NCBI GenBank assembly: GCA_022821085.1
Contig: JAJEEG010000006.1
Span: forward strand, 682,001 to 746,000
Source of the DNA: Candidatus Latescibacterota bacterium
Lineage (GTDB): Bacteria; JAAXHH01
Direction: 5' to 3'
DNA: 64,000 bases
In this document: positions 17,416 through 26,495 of the stretch, piece by piece
How positions within the stretch are numbered: the first letter of the stretch is position 1
How the letters are laid out: each line of letters begins with the position of its first letter
The notes under the pieces: generated by a model
Told to the model about the DNA's origin: nothing
Databases searched by the model: none
What the model saw: the letters and a program-made list of their open reading frames with translations, nothing else
Position numbers and translations under genes: made by a program

Positions 17416-19038
17416 TTAGTACATGCCGCCGCCGTGGGGCATGGCCGGAGGCGGGTTGTCTTCGGGGAGTTCCGCCACCAGCGCTTCGGTGGTCAGCAGC
17501 AGGCCGGCGATGCTCGCGGCGTGCTGCAGCGCTACGCGGGAGACCTTGGCGGGCTCGATCACGCCCGTTTCGGACATGTCGCCGTAGGTATCGGATTCGA
17601 AGTTGTAACCGTATCCGCCTTCGCCTTCCCGGATCTTCTGCAGGATGATGGAACCTTCAAGGCCGGCGTTCTCCGCCAACTGCCTCACGGGCGCCTCGAG
17701 CGCCTTGCGCACGATGCCGGCGCCTACTGTTTCGTCCCCTTCGGTGGCCAGTCCGTTGTCCAGCGCGGAGAGCGCGCGGATGAACGTGACGCCGCCTCCC
17801 GGGACGACCCCTTCCTCGATGGCCGCCTTGGCGTTGTTCAGGGCGTCCTCGACGCGGGCTTTCTTCTCCTTCATCTCGGCTTCCGTCGCGGCGCCCACGT
17901 TGATGACGGCCACGCCGCCCGCCAGCTTGGCCAGGCGTTCCTGGAGCTTCTCCCGGTCGTAATCGGAGGTGGTTTCCTCGATCTGGGCGCGGATCTGGTT
18001 GATGCGCCCCTGGATCGCGTCGGTGCCGCCGGCGCCTTCCACGATCGTCGTGTTGTCCTTGTCGAGGTTGACGCGCTTGGCCGTGCCCAGGTCGCCCACG
18101 GTCACGTTTTCCAGCTTGAAACCGGCGTCCTCGGAGATGACCGTGCCCCCGGTCAGGATGGAGATGTCCTCGAGCATGGCCTTCCGGCGGTCGCCGAACC
18201 CGGGCGCCTTGACCGCGGCGACTTTCAGGGTGCCGCGAAGCTTGTTGACCACCAGCAGGGCAAGGGCCTCGCCCTCGATGTCCTCGGCGATGATCAGCAG
18301 CGGGGAGCCGCTCTGTGCGATCTTCTCGACGACGGGATAGATATCCTTGACGGCGCTGATCTTCTTGTCGTGAATCAGGATCTTCGTGTCTTCGAGTACG
18401 GCTTCCATGGACTCGGAATCGGTCACGAAGTAAGGCGAAAGGTAACCGCGGTCGAACTGCATGCCCTCCACGACGTCGAGGGAGGTTTCCATGCTCTTGG
18501 CCTCTTCGACCGTGATGACGCCGTCCTTGCCCACTTTTTCCATCGCGTCCGCGATCAGGTCGCCGATGGCGGCGTCGCCATGGGCCGAAACGGTGGCGGT
18601 CTCCGAAATTTCCTTCCGTCCTTCCACGGCCTTCGACATTTCAGCAATCGAACCGACCACCGCGGACACGGCCTTGTCGATGCCCCGCTTCAGATCCATG
18701 GGATTGGCGCCGGAAGTCACGTTACGCAAGCCTTCCGCGTAGATGGCCTGGGCGAGCACGGTGGCCGTGGTCGTCCCGTCGCCGGCCACGTCGCTCGTCT
18801 TCGACGCGGCTTCCTTGATCATCTGGGCGCCCATGTTTTCGTAATTGTCCTCGAGCTCGATTTCCTTCGCCACCGTGACACCGTCCAGCGTGAAGGTGGG
18901 CGAACCGAATTTCTTGTCGAGCACGACGCATCGTCCCTTGGGACCCATGGTGACACGGACCGCGTCAGCCAGGGCGTCCACGCCGCGTTTGAGGGCCTGC
19001 CGGGCATCGGCGTCGAAAGAAAGTTGTTTTGCTGGCAC
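17416..19038 (-). CDS. groL: 60 kDa chaperonin GroEL
   Basis: GroEL is the ATP-driven tetradecameric chaperonin. The 540-residue protein contains TMGPKGR, the ATP motif [13 protein letters not shown] near residue 86 and the conserved VVPGGG near residue 410. The C-terminus ends PHGGGMY, an abbreviated form of the usual Gly-Gly-Met tail. There is no groES in front of it, so groES must be elsewhere or this is a second groEL copy. The gene is monocistronic, with CIRCE plus promoter upstream and a strong terminator downstream. Confidence 0.97.
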   Translation of the reverse strand: MPAKQLSFDADARQALKRGVDALADAVRVTMGPKGRCVVLDKKFGSPTFTLDGVTVAKEIELEDNYENMGAQMIKEAASKTSDVAGDGTTTATVLAQAIYAEGLRNVTSGANPMDLKRGIDKAVSAVVGSIAEMSKAVEGRKEISETATVSAHGDAAIGDLIADAMEKVGKDGVITVEEAKSMETSLDVVEGMQFDRGYLSPYFVTDSESMEAVLEDTKILIHDKKISAVKDIYPVVEKIAQSGSPLLIIAEDIEGEALALLVVNKLRGTLKVAAVKAPGFGDRRKAMLEDISILTGGTVISEDAGFKLENVTVGDLGTAKRVNLDKDNTTIVEGAGGTDAIQGRINQIRAQIEETTSDYDREKLQERLAKLAGGVAVINVGAATEAEMKEKKARVEDALNNAKAAIEEGVVPGGGVTFIRALSALDNGLATEGDETVGAGIVRKALEAPVRQLAENAGLEGSIILQKIREGEGGYGYNFESDTYGDMSETGVIEPAKVSRVALQHAASIAGLLLTTEALVAELPEDNPPPAMPHGGGMY

Positions 19039-19125
19039 TTCTGCTACCCCCTATGTTGCGCCGGGTGGTACCGGGCGATTCCGAGCAAGGCGAACAGGCT
19101 TGGCTGTACGCACTTCTGAGTCGTC

Positions 19126-19154
19126 TAAATACTTGTATATTCAACAAGTAGCAA
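19126..19154 (-). promoter_or_regulatory. Candidate groEL promoter next to CIRCE
   Basis: On the minus strand TTGCTA (19154-19149) and TATTTA (19131-19126) are separated by 17 bases in an AT-rich island unlike the surrounding DNA. Transcription would start near 19119, 80 bases before the groEL ATG. The CIRCE element sits just upstream of the -35 box. Confidence 0.5.
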
Positions 19155-19162
19155 TACTTAAA

Positions 19163-19189
19163 TTAGCACTCTAACTTCCAGTCTGCTAA
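19163..19189 (-). promoter_or_regulatory. CIRCE operator (HrcA binding site)
   Basis: The plus-strand sequence TTAGCACTC (19163-19171), nine spacer bases and GTCTGCTAA (19181-19189) matches the CIRCE consensus TTAGCACTC-N9-GAGTGCTAA except at two bases of the second arm. Its location in front of groEL is the standard one, so HrcA-type heat-shock repression is likely. hrcA itself is not in the window. Confidence 0.85.
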
Positions 19190-19428
19190 TATATGAAGGG
19201 TCGCTGGATGATGCAAGTTTTTTTTGGTTTGGGTCGCCTGCGGATTTGGACATTCGCGGGGGATTTGACGATGTAAGGCGCTTGCGGGTTATTCGGAAGA
19301 TAGGTGGCGCTTGCGTGCGTATCCAGCGCGCGTGCCTTGCGTATCCACTGACAGACAGGTTGATAGCGGCCGGCTTATCGACAGGAAGCGCTCCAGCCTG
19401 AGGCCGGCGTCCGATCCTCTGCCGCGAA
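19190..19428. other. Non-coding stretch between groEL control region and symporter
   Basis: About 240 bases without a credible gene. It begins with a T-rich run (TTTTTTTT near 19220) and then returns to high GC. No tRNA, hairpin terminator or repeat family is evident. It borders a foreign-looking gene and may be part of an insertion junction. Confidence 0.4.
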
Positions 19429-20280
19429 TCAGGCGTTCCGCCGCAGCACGGCGATATAGATCAGCGCGGTGGCGAACATGATCAGGCTGTAGGTCGCCGC
19501 CGGCATGGTTGCGAGCCCGCCGCCGAACAGCATAACCGCGACCGCGATCGCGAGCGTCCCGTTCTGGATGCCGCATTCGATCGCAACGGCGGTCCGCTGG
19601 GTCGGTCCGGAGGCAAACGTCCGGGCGAGCATCCAGGCGAGTGTCATCATCAGCAAGTTGAGGACGAGTGTGACCAGCCCGGCCTGCGCGAAATAGGGGA
19701 CGATGTTGGCGCGTTGATCGTAGATCGCGCCGGCGAGAACGAGCATCAGCAGCACCGCGGAGACCTTGCGGGCTGCAGGTTGGAACCGAACTGCGAAGCC
19801 TTCCGCAAAGCGGCGGATAACAAGACCGATCAGCACCGGAACGGCGACGATCATGAAAACGCCGAGCGCGGCGCCGGCGACCGAAATGTCCTGCCCCGCC
19901 GAATCACCGATGAACTGCCCGTAGGCGAAGACCACGATGACCGGAATGGTGATCACGCTTGCCAGACTGATCACCGCGGTCAGCGAGATCGACAGCGCGA
20001 CATCGCCGCGCGCAAACGCGGTCAGGATATTGGAGGTCGGGCCGCCCGGCGCGGCGGCGATGATCATCAGGCCCAACGCGAGCTCCGGCGCCAGCGGCCA
20101 GGCGCTGGCGAGGACGAAGGCAACCGCCGGCAGCAGGACGATCTGGGAGAGGGCACCCACCACGAAGTCGCGCGGCCGGCGTACCACCCGGGCGAAATCA
20201 TCGAAGGTGAGACCGAGCCCAAGCCCGAACATGATGAAGGCGAGCGCCAGCGGCAGCCCGACGTCGACAAGTAATCCCAT
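19429..20280 (-). CDS. Bile acid:sodium symporter family (BASS/SLC10-like) transporter
   Basis: The 283-residue integral membrane protein has eight to ten hydrophobic segments and the family hallmark AAAPGGPTSNILTAFARGD near residue 75, where Na+ ligands cluster. Members move organic anions with Na+; the substrate here is unknown. ATG at 20280 is preferred, with GGGAG upstream; the frame upstream to 20331 is charged and unlike the family. Codon style (frequent GCG ATC GCG, CCG) differs somewhat from neighbours, and it is bracketed by non-coding DNA and a decayed methyltransferase, so recent acquisition is plausible. Confidence 0.85.
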   Translation of the reverse strand: MGLLVDVGLPLALAFIMFGLGLGLTFDDFARVVRRPRDFVVGALSQIVLLPAVAFVLASAWPLAPELALGLMIIAAAPGGPTSNILTAFARGDVALSISLTAVISLASVITIPVIVVFAYGQFIGDSAGQDISVAGAALGVFMIVAVPVLIGLVIRRFAEGFAVRFQPAARKVSAVLLMLVLAGAIYDQRANIVPYFAQAGLVTLVLNLLMMTLAWMLARTFASGPTQRTAVAIECGIQNGTLAIAVAVMLFGGGLATMPAATYSLIMFATALIYIAVLRRNA

Positions 20281-20465
20281 GACGATTGGTCTCCCTTCGG
20301 TTGACGACCATGGCCGTGCGTGGCGGACCACGGAGGGCCGGGGCGGCGCGGCATGCCGCCCCCTGGAGGCCGGGTACGTCGTCTATCGCGCGGGTGTCTA
20401 GGCCGAGAAGACGTTCGCCGCCCGTCAGACGGATGGACTTTCCCTGGTTTATGCCGTGCCAGTGG

Positions 20466-20576
20466 ACGTGCGGCCATCTACCGATCTCGCTCGGGATGAA
20501 CGCCGATTCCGTTGATCAAATTTACCTCGATCCGCCATTCAATCGCAATGCCAATTATGCCGCAAAAGTGGTTGTA
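20466..20576 (+). pseudogene. Remnant of an adenine-specific DNA methyltransferase
   Basis: One plus-strand frame encodes MNADSVDQIYLDPPFNRN followed by ANYAAK. This is the catalytic motif IV (DPPF) region of type III-like/site-specific adenine methyltransferases, and the preceding CGHLPISLG resembles the usual GDNL.IL..-type lead-in. The upstream frame has no similarity, the reading frame stops at 20594, and no further methyltransferase sequence follows. I therefore read it as a roughly 35-codon fossil, lying between the symporter and the birA 3' end. Confidence 0.6.
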
Positions 20577-20578
20577 TG

Positions 20579-21418
20579 TTATGGTCGGATGTGATTGCGG
20601 AGTCTGATGGATCCGGAACGGATGACGAGGGGGCCACCGGCCTTGCGATCGAGCACCAGGCCGCCCTCCTCATCGATGCGGGTAACGCGCCCGGCGGATC
20701 CGGCGGGGCTGTCGGCCTCGACTATCATGCCTCGCCATGCGAGACGGGCGTCGACTTCCGCGATGAGAGAAGCCGGTCCGTTTGCCAGGTATTGCCCGTA
20801 AGCGGATTCGAAGGAGGCCAGAATGGCCAGGAACAGTTCCTCGCGACCTGCGGATCGGCCCGACTCGATGCGCAGCGAAGTGGCGGATGCGGAAAGCTCG
20901 TCGGGGAACTGTTCACGGGTGTGGTTTACGTTGATCCCCATGCCGACCACGATGACCGGGTCGTCTCCGGACACGACCCGGGACTCCGCCAGGATGCCGG
21001 CGACCTTGCGTCCTCCCATGAGCAGGTCGTTGGGCCACTTGATCTTCACGTTCTCGCCGGCGGTCGCCTCCAGGACGCGGGCCGCGGCCGCGGCCGCACA
21101 CAACGTCAGCGGTGGCGTCCGGGCGGCGGACAGCCGGGGCCGGAGCAGGACGGAAGCCCAGATCCCGCATCCGGGGGGCGAGAACCACCCGTAACCGCGG
21201 CGGCCCCTGCCGGCCGACTGCTCATCGGCAAGGCAGACTGTCCCATGGGGCGCGGCCTGTTCGGCCATGCCCAGGATCACGTCATTGGTAGACCCCACCC
21301 GCTCGTGGTATTCCAGTACCCGGCCGAAGATCCGCGATGACAGCTTCGAACGCATGCGGTCCGCGTCGTACAGGTCCTGGCGTTCTGCCAACTCTTCGCT
21401 CGGGGAAGGGGGTTTCAT
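20579..21418 (-). CDS. birA: Biotin--[acetyl-CoA-carboxylase] ligase
   Basis: The protein activates biotin with ATP and attaches it to carrier lysines of carboxylases. The 279-residue sequence shows GSTND, the biotinyl-AMP loop GRGRRG near residue 70, KWPNDLL and the VGMGINVN strand. An N-terminal winged-helix DNA-binding domain is absent, so it is a monofunctional ligase without repressor activity. It lies 13 bases after nadC. The mutase gene at 40905 is B12-dependent, not biotin-dependent; no biotin carboxylase is in the window. Confidence 0.94.
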   Translation of the reverse strand: MKPPSPSEELAERQDLYDADRMRSKLSSRIFGRVLEYHERVGSTNDVILGMAEQAAPHGTVCLADEQSAGRGRRGYGWFSPPGCGIWASVLLRPRLSAARTPPLTLCAAAAAARVLEATAGENVKIKWPNDLLMGGRKVAGILAESRVVSGDDPVIVVGMGINVNHTREQFPDELSASATSLRIESGRSAGREELFLAILASFESAYGQYLANGPASLIAEVDARLAWRGMIVEADSPAGSAGRVTRIDEEGGLVLDRKAGGPLVIRSGSIRLRNHIRP

Positions 21419-21431
21419 CGTCGTTCCGATT

Positions 21432-22310
21432 TCAGGCGGTCTCCCTTATGTTCAGGCTGATATCGAGCGCCGGCGCGGAATGGGTCAGGGCGCCGACGGA
21501 TATCACGTCGACGCCGGTTTTCGCGATCTCCTCGAGCCGGTCCAGCTTGATCGCTCCCGACGCTTCGACCACGATGGACCGATCCGCCGCGGCCAGCGCG
21601 CGGATCCGGCCGACCGCCGTCCGCATTTCCCCAGTGCTCATGTTGTCCAGCATGATCCAGTCCGCCCCGCTGCGCACGGCCTCCTCGACCTGGTCCAGGC
21701 CGCTCGTCTCCACCTCGATGTCGTACCGCCTGCCCGAGTGCTCCATGTTCGACCTGCATCTGTGCACCGCGGCGGCGATGCCTCCCGCGGCGGCGATGTG
21801 GTTGTCCTTGATCAGCACCATGTCGAAGAGACCGTGGCGGTGATTGGCTCCGCCCCCGTGCAGTACGGCCCTTTTCTCCAGGTCGCGGAGACCGGGCGTG
21901 GTCTTGCGGGTATCCACGATGCGCGCGCCGGTGTTCCGCACGGCATCGACGTATTGCCGGGTCATGGTGGCGATGCCGGAAAGGTGGCGCATGAAGTTGA
22001 GCGCCGTTCGTTCGCCGGTGAGCAACGACCGCGCGGCGCCCCGAACTTCGGCGATGGGCTGGCCGGGTTCCACCTGGTCGCCATCGGCCAGCAAGGTACG
22101 GAACTGCAGGCCGGGGTCCACCGCCCGGAACGTGAGGCTCGCCGGTTCGAGGCCGGACAGGACACCGGGCTGCCCGGCCTCGAACCGGGCACAAGCCACT
22201 GCGTCGGGCGCCAGCGTCCAATCGGTAGTGACGTCGCCGTCTCCCACGTCTTCCCGCAGGGCGCGGGCCACGATTTCCTCAAGCGACACCGGATCGAAGT
22301 TCGTGTCCAC
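21432..22310 (-). CDS. nadC: Nicotinate-nucleotide diphosphorylase (quinolinate phosphoribosyltransferase)
   Basis: It converts quinolinate and PRPP to nicotinate mononucleotide in NAD synthesis. The 292-residue protein has LREDVGDGDVTTDW near residue 17, ERTALNFMRHLSGIAT, DTRKTTPGLRDLEKRAV and the terminal VDVISVGALTHSAPALDISL, all typical. A GTG at 22310 with AGGA six bases upstream, just after the nnr stop, is the likely start; the longer frame reads back through nnr. Its neighbour Nnr repairs NAD(P)H hydrates, so the pair serves nicotinamide cofactor supply. Confidence 0.95.
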   Translation of the reverse strand: MDTNFDPVSLEEIVARALREDVGDGDVTTDWTLAPDAVACARFEAGQPGVLSGLEPASLTFRAVDPGLQFRTLLADGDQVEPGQPIAEVRGAARSLLTGERTALNFMRHLSGIATMTRQYVDAVRNTGARIVDTRKTTPGLRDLEKRAVLHGGGANHRHGLFDMVLIKDNHIAAAGGIAAAVHRCRSNMEHSGRRYDIEVETSGLDQVEEAVRSGADWIMLDNMSTGEMRTAVGRIRALAAADRSIVVEASGAIKLDRLEEIAKTGVDVISVGALTHSAPALDISLNIRETA

Positions 22311-22323
22311 GGAATCCTGCTTT

Positions 22324-23895
22324 CTAGGGTGTAATCCGCCCTTCGCCCGTACGCAGGAACGCAGCGGGCAAATAGTCGATGAGATCACCGGCCACCAGGC
22401 TGTGCGGCCCCATGGCTTCCGCGCCGAGATCGCCGGCCAGGCCGTGGAGGTATACCCCCAGGCGGGCTGCGTCCCATGCGCAGAGGCCCTGCCCGACCAG
22501 GGCCGCGATGAGGCCGGTCAGCACGTCACCCGATCCGGCGGTGGCCATACCCGGATTCCCCGTGGGATTCACCGAGACCTGCCCACCGGGAGAAGCCACC
22601 AGCGAGGCTGCGCCTTTGAGCACGAGCGTGACCTGCAGGGAACCGGCGGCCTGTCTCGCGGCGCCGACCCGGTCCGCCTCGATGTCGTCTGCGGCCATGC
22701 CGGTCAGCCTTGACAACTCGAACACGTGGGGCGTCATGATGATTTCCGGTGCCGTGCCGGCCAGGCCGTCCGGTTTTCCTGCGAAGGCGTTCACCCCGTC
22801 GGCGTCGATGACGACCGGCCGCTCACTGTTCGATACGACGCGGCGGACCAGCGCGGCGGTTTCCTCGTGGCGCGTGAGACCCGGACCGATGGCCAGCACG
22901 TCGGCCCAGGAGAGCAGTGCCTCGATGTCGGACCCGGCGGCGATAGAAATCGTTCCTTCGGTGGTTTCGGGCAGGCCGCGAAGCATCACTTCCGTGTGCC
23001 TGGCCGTCAGGGCATCCATCAGGCCCGCGGGCGCTCCGAGCATGACCATGCCCGCACCGCCGCGCAGGGCCGCGCGGGAAGCGAGCGTGGCCGCTCCCGC
23101 CATGCCCCCCGAGCCGGCGACGACGGTGACCTTTCCGCGGCTTCCCTTGTGGTCGCCGGGCCGATGAACCGGGATCAGGTCGGTCATCTCGCTTCGCTCG
23201 GGCATGGAGAGGTACAACCCCTCCGCCTCTACGGCCGAATCGGGAAAGCCGATGTCCGCGACTTCCAGGCCGCCGCACCAGGAACGGCCGGGGAAGGTGG
23301 CGAGGTCGACCTTCATCAGGCCGATCGCGAGGGTATGGTCGGCGCGCACGCAGGTCCATTCCGCGCGGGGGCGGGACTGGGGAAATCCGCAACCGGGCGC
23401 CAGGCCCGAAGGGGTGTCGACGGAGAGCACGGGGGAAGGACTGAGATTGATTTCCGAGATGGCGGCACCGTATGGATCGCGCGGTGGTCCCTTCAACCCG
23501 GTGCCGAGGAGCGCGTCGATGATCAGCGCCGGAGGCCGGTCGGGCAATGCCAGCGGACCGTCGGGCCGGAAGTCCGGGACCACGCCGGCTTCTTCGAGCC
23601 GTTCCAGGTGCTTCGCGGCGTCGACCGGCAGGGCCCGCCTGGCGGCGAGCACGTGGCAGCTCACCGAAGCGCCCCACAGGTGGAGATAGCGGGCGGCCAC
23701 GAATCCGTCTCCGCCGTTGTTCCCCTTTCCGCACGCCACGGCGACCGCCTGGCCAGCCACGCCGTCCAGCAGCTGCCGCGCGGTTTCCGCCACCCGGCAG
23801 CCCGCCCGTTCCATGAGTTCGTAGCCGGACAGGCCGTAGTCTTCGATGGTGCGGCGGTCGATCGACCGCATCTGGAGCGTGGTACAGAGCCTCAT
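22324..23895 (-). CDS. nnr: Bifunctional NAD(P)H-hydrate epimerase / ADP-dependent NAD(P)H-hydrate dehydratase
   Basis: The 523-residue fusion repairs hydrated NADH and NADPH. The N-terminal YjeF_N epimerase domain (about residues 1-215) has CGKGNNGGDGFVAARYL and DALLGTGLKG. The C-terminal ribokinase-like dehydratase domain (about 225-510) has GSGGMAGAATLASRAALRGGAG and the GNPGMATAGSGDVLTG signature. The ATG at 23895 lies two bases after the cca stop. It is followed by nadC and birA in one operon. Confidence 0.95.
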   Translation of the reverse strand: MRLCTTLQMRSIDRRTIEDYGLSGYELMERAGCRVAETARQLLDGVAGQAVAVACGKGNNGGDGFVAARYLHLWGASVSCHVLAARRALPVDAAKHLERLEEAGVVPDFRPDGPLALPDRPPALIIDALLGTGLKGPPRDPYGAAISEINLSPSPVLSVDTPSGLAPGCGFPQSRPRAEWTCVRADHTLAIGLMKVDLATFPGRSWCGGLEVADIGFPDSAVEAEGLYLSMPERSEMTDLIPVHRPGDHKGSRGKVTVVAGSGGMAGAATLASRAALRGGAGMVMLGAPAGLMDALTARHTEVMLRGLPETTEGTISIAAGSDIEALLSWADVLAIGPGLTRHEETAALVRRVVSNSERPVVIDADGVNAFAGKPDGLAGTAPEIIMTPHVFELSRLTGMAADDIEADRVGAARQAAGSLQVTLVLKGAASLVASPGGQVSVNPTGNPGMATAGSGDVLTGLIAALVGQGLCAWDAARLGVYLHGLAGDLGAEAMGPHSLVAGDLIDYLPAAFLRTGEGRITP

Positions 23896-23897
23896 GG

Positions 23898-25490
23898 TCA
23901 AAACTCGCAATCCGGACCGCGCAATACGCGCTGCACGCTTTCCGCGCCGGTCCGTCCTTCCGCGCCCGTCTGGCCATGCGCGCCGGTCAGGCCATGCGCG
24001 CCGGTCAGGCCATGCGCGGCATCGACATAAAGCATTTTCCGGGCTTGTTCCCTGGTCCGAATATCATGTATGGTCTGGATCGTTTCAAGCTTATCCAGCA
24101 GGCGGCCGACCTCCGGCCCCTCGGGCAGGCCCAGGTCGTCCATGATGTCCGCGCCGTTCAACATCAGGCCCTTTGCCCGCAGGTTCCGGTGCCGGGTATA
24201 AAGCCGCAGGAGCCGGTGCGCGGCCTTCGCGGTCCTTCCGCCCGTCGCGTTACCCTCGTCCGGTGCGTGCGCCAGGGCGAGGAGCGCCGCGCCGGGGGTA
24301 TCGTCTTTCGACCCGCGGAGAATCCGGCAGAGCGCTTCGTCGTCCGGTTCCCGCAAAGCGGTCCCCTCGAGCAACCAGACCGCCCCGAACACCAACTGGT
24401 GGAGCGACTGCCTTTCCCGCCTGCTCAGTCTCAACCGGTCCGCCGCGCCTTCGACCAGCTCGAGGGTTGGGTCCGTGCCACCAGCCGAGCCGCCGTCCGC
24501 GCCTTCGACCAGTTCAGGGGTTGGGTCCGTGCTGCCAGCCGCGCCGCCGTCCGCGCCTTCGACCTGGTCAGCGGTCGGGACCGTGCCGCTGGCCCGGATG
24601 CCGCACAGTAACAGGCTGGCGAATCGGAGGATCCACAGGCTGGTCCGGTCTCCCGCCATTTTTGCTTCGTATCCGGTCAGGTGGGCGTAAAGTCCCTGGT
24701 CCTCCAGGAAAACGTCCCTGGCGATGAGCCGGTCCGTCTGCTCCAGGCGACGAAACGTCGAGGTCGACGCCGATGCCGACGACGATTCCATCCACCCGGA
24801 AAAGAGCGACCCGAACACGCCGGAACGTACCATGGCGGACACCCGGTCCGAGGTGCGGCGCCGACCCATAATCAAGGATAGTTCGTAGAGCAGGCGTTCG
24901 CCCGATACCTCCCGCAGGTCTTCGTTGAGTGCCGTGAGCCACGCCTCGGTACGTGACGTGATTCCCAGGCCGAATTGACCGGCAAGCCGAAACGCCCTCA
25001 AAACGCGCAGCGGGTCGTCGCGGAAGGACGCCTCGGAAACGGCATTGAGCCGCCTTGCCGCGAGGTCGGCCGCGCCGCCCAGGGGATCGATGACCGACGG
25101 CCTGCCGTCCAGCACATCCGCCAGGCGCACGGCCATGGCGTTGATGGTGAAATCCCGCTTGCGGAGATCCGCCTCCAGGGAATCGCCTTTGAAGGACGAG
25201 ATATCGATCGTGAACCGACGCCGCAACACGACGCGCCCGGTTCGGTCCGTATCGTCGAGCGGCACGAAGGGACAGCGAAGGCGGTCCGCCAGTTTCCGTC
25301 CCAGCGCCAGTCCGTCCGCCGCGAGCGTGAGGTCCAGGTCGCGTACCGTGCGGCCCAGGATGGCATCCCGTACGGAACCGCCCACGAGATAGACTTCGTG
25401 GTTCACTTCCCGGCACAGGTCGGCCAGATCGGAGGCCAGTCGCCTATGGGCCTTCAAGAGGGGCTGAACAGGATCGACAAGGGCTGACAT
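23898..25490 (-). CDS. cca: CCA tRNA nucleotidyltransferase / poly(A) polymerase family protein with repeat insertions
   Basis: It adds or repairs the 3' CCA of tRNAs; both tRNA genes in this window lack an encoded CCA. The 530-residue protein shows the class II nucleotidyltransferase motif LVGGSVRDAILGR with DLDLTL, then RRFTIDI, RKRDFTINAMA and RDDPLRVLRAFRLAGQFG. Two low-complexity insertions are unusual: an 18-residue repeat (DNA 24445-24594) in the helical body and a 6-residue repeat near the C-terminus (DNA 23943-24018). ATG at 25490 is chosen by homology to the family start. No HD phosphohydrolase motif is seen. Confidence 0.9.
   Translation of the reverse strand: MSALVDPVQPLLKAHRRLASDLADLCREVNHEVYLVGGSVRDAILGRTVRDLDLTLAADGLALGRKLADRLRCPFVPLDDTDRTGRVVLRRRFTIDISSFKGDSLEADLRKRDFTINAMAVRLADVLDGRPSVIDPLGGAADLAARRLNAVSEASFRDDPLRVLRAFRLAGQFGLGITSRTEAWLTALNEDLREVSGERLLYELSLIMGRRRTSDRVSAMVRSGVFGSLFSGWMESSSASASTSTFRRLEQTDRLIARDVFLEDQGLYAHLTGYEAKMAGDRTSLWILRFASLLLCGIRASGTVPTADQVEGADGGAAGSTDPTPELVEGADGGSAGGTDPTLELVEGAADRLRLSRRERQSLHQLVFGAVWLLEGTALREPDDEALCRILRGSKDDTPGAALLALAHAPDEGNATGGRTAKAAHRLLRLYTRHRNLRAKGLMLNGADIMDDLGLPEGPEVGRLLDKLETIQTIHDIRTREQARKMLYVDAAHGLTGAHGLTGAHGQTGAEGRTGAESVQRVLRGPDCEF
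23943..24018 (-). repeat. 18-base tandem repeat in the 3' end of cca
   Basis: About four copies of an 18-base unit encode a six-residue motif of the form GLTGAH/GQTGAE/GRTGAE close to the end of the CCA enzyme. The copies keep the reading frame. They look like recent slippage products in a dispensable tail. Confidence 0.75.
24445..24594 (-). repeat. 54-base in-frame tandem repeat inside cca
   Basis: Units at 24445-24498 and 24499-24552 are nearly identical and a partial, more diverged third copy follows. Each encodes 18 residues with the core ELVEGADGG. The nucleotide core CTTCGACCAGCTCGAGGG resembles short dispersed repeats known to insert in frame into genes of several GC-rich bacteria. 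The block lies between helical segments of the CCA enzyme. Confidence 0.8.
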
Positions 25491-25644
25491 CGGGTATTCA
25501 AAAGGCGTGGGGTCGTGGGTCGGAGGGGAAATTGGCCATCGCACGGGGAACCGGCGAAGCATGGGCCGGGACACCCGGTAGCCATCGAGCCGGATTCCAC
25601 CGAAAACTATGGGTCCGGAACATCCGAGTCAAGGGATTTGTCGG

Positions 25645-25674
25645 TTGACAGGCCGGCGCTTTTCGGCCCATCTT
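25645..25674 (+). promoter_or_regulatory. Candidate promoter of the hisA-GDH-kinase operon
   Basis: A perfect TTGACA (25645-25650) is followed after 18 bases by CATCTT (25669-25674), a weak -10 match. It is the best candidate in the 247-base divergent region between cca and hisA. Confidence 0.4.
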
Positions 25675-25737
25675 TAGCACAGGACGCTGGTTCGAAAGCG
25701 TGCCGTCGGACTGGGCTTCGGAGGGCGATGATTCCAG

Positions 25738-26478
25738 ATGCAACTCTACCCCGCGATCGACATCAGACAGGGGCGATGCGTCCGGCTCGTCAAGGGCAGG
25801 CGCGATCGCGAAACGGTGTACGGTGATTCCCCTGCGGGAGTCGCGTTGCGATGGAAATCGCAAGGCGCAACCTACTTGCATGTCGTCGACCTGGACGGTG
25901 CGTTCACCGGCGAAGCGGGCAACCGGACCAGTGTCGTCGGCATCCTGGAACAGGCCGACATGCCGGTGCAGCTGGGCGGAGGCATCCGTACGCCCGAGGC
26001 TGTGGAGGCCTGGCTGTCGCTGGGAGTGCGCCGCGTCATCCTGGGTACGGCGGCCGTGGAGCGTCCCGACATGGTGCGGCAGGTGGTGGAGGCGTGGGGA
26101 CCTGAACGCATCGTCGTCGGCATCGACGCCAGGGCGGGACGGGTCGCGGTCAATGGCTGGACGTCCGGAGCGTCCTGTTCATCGCTCGAACTGGCGGAGG
26201 CCATGAAGGAAGCCGGGGTCTGCAGGATCGTCTACACGGACATCGACCGGGATGGTACGATGAACGGACTGGATACCGGTTCGACGGCGCGCCTGGCGCG
26301 TGAAAGCGGAATGCGGGTGATCGCGTCGGGAGGCGTGGCCACGCTGGACGACCTCGAACGAGCCTCCGGGGCCGTCGCGGACGGCCTGGAAGGGGTCGTG
26401 CTCGGCAAATCCCTGTACGAAGGAACGATCGACCTGCCGGAAGCCGTGCGCAAATACCAGTCTGCCCCGGACGCATAG
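25738..26478 (+). CDS. hisA: Phosphoribosylformimino-5-aminoimidazole carboxamide ribotide isomerase
   Basis: HisA performs the Amadori rearrangement of ProFAR to PRFAR in histidine synthesis. The 246-residue beta/alpha barrel has the catalytic Asp8 in PAIDIRQG, the second catalytic Asp in VGIDARAG (about residue 129), the phosphate loop GGGIRTPE and the C-terminal ASGGVA and GVVLGKSLYEG blocks. No other his genes are in the window. It is the first gene of a plus-strand operon, 17 bases before the receiver-GDH fusion. Confidence 0.95.
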   Translation: MQLYPAIDIRQGRCVRLVKGRRDRETVYGDSPAGVALRWKSQGATYLHVVDLDGAFTGEAGNRTSVVGILEQADMPVQLGGGIRTPEAVEAWLSLGVRRVILGTAAVERPDMVRQVVEAWGPERIVVGIDARAGRVAVNGWTSGASCSSLELAEAMKEAGVCRIVYTDIDRDGTMNGLDTGSTARLARESGMRVIASGGVATLDDLERASGAVADGLEGVVLGKSLYEGTIDLPEAVRKYQSAPDA

Positions 26479-26495
26479 GACCCTGGAGAGGAACC

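Noticed and set aside
15978-17648. 556-codon plus-strand open frame over the aminotransferase-like gene
   Set aside because: It overlaps three genes in antisense and has no recognisable domains.
17365-19119. 584-codon plus-strand open frame
   Set aside because: Antisense shadow of groEL; no start signal and composition expected from the complement.
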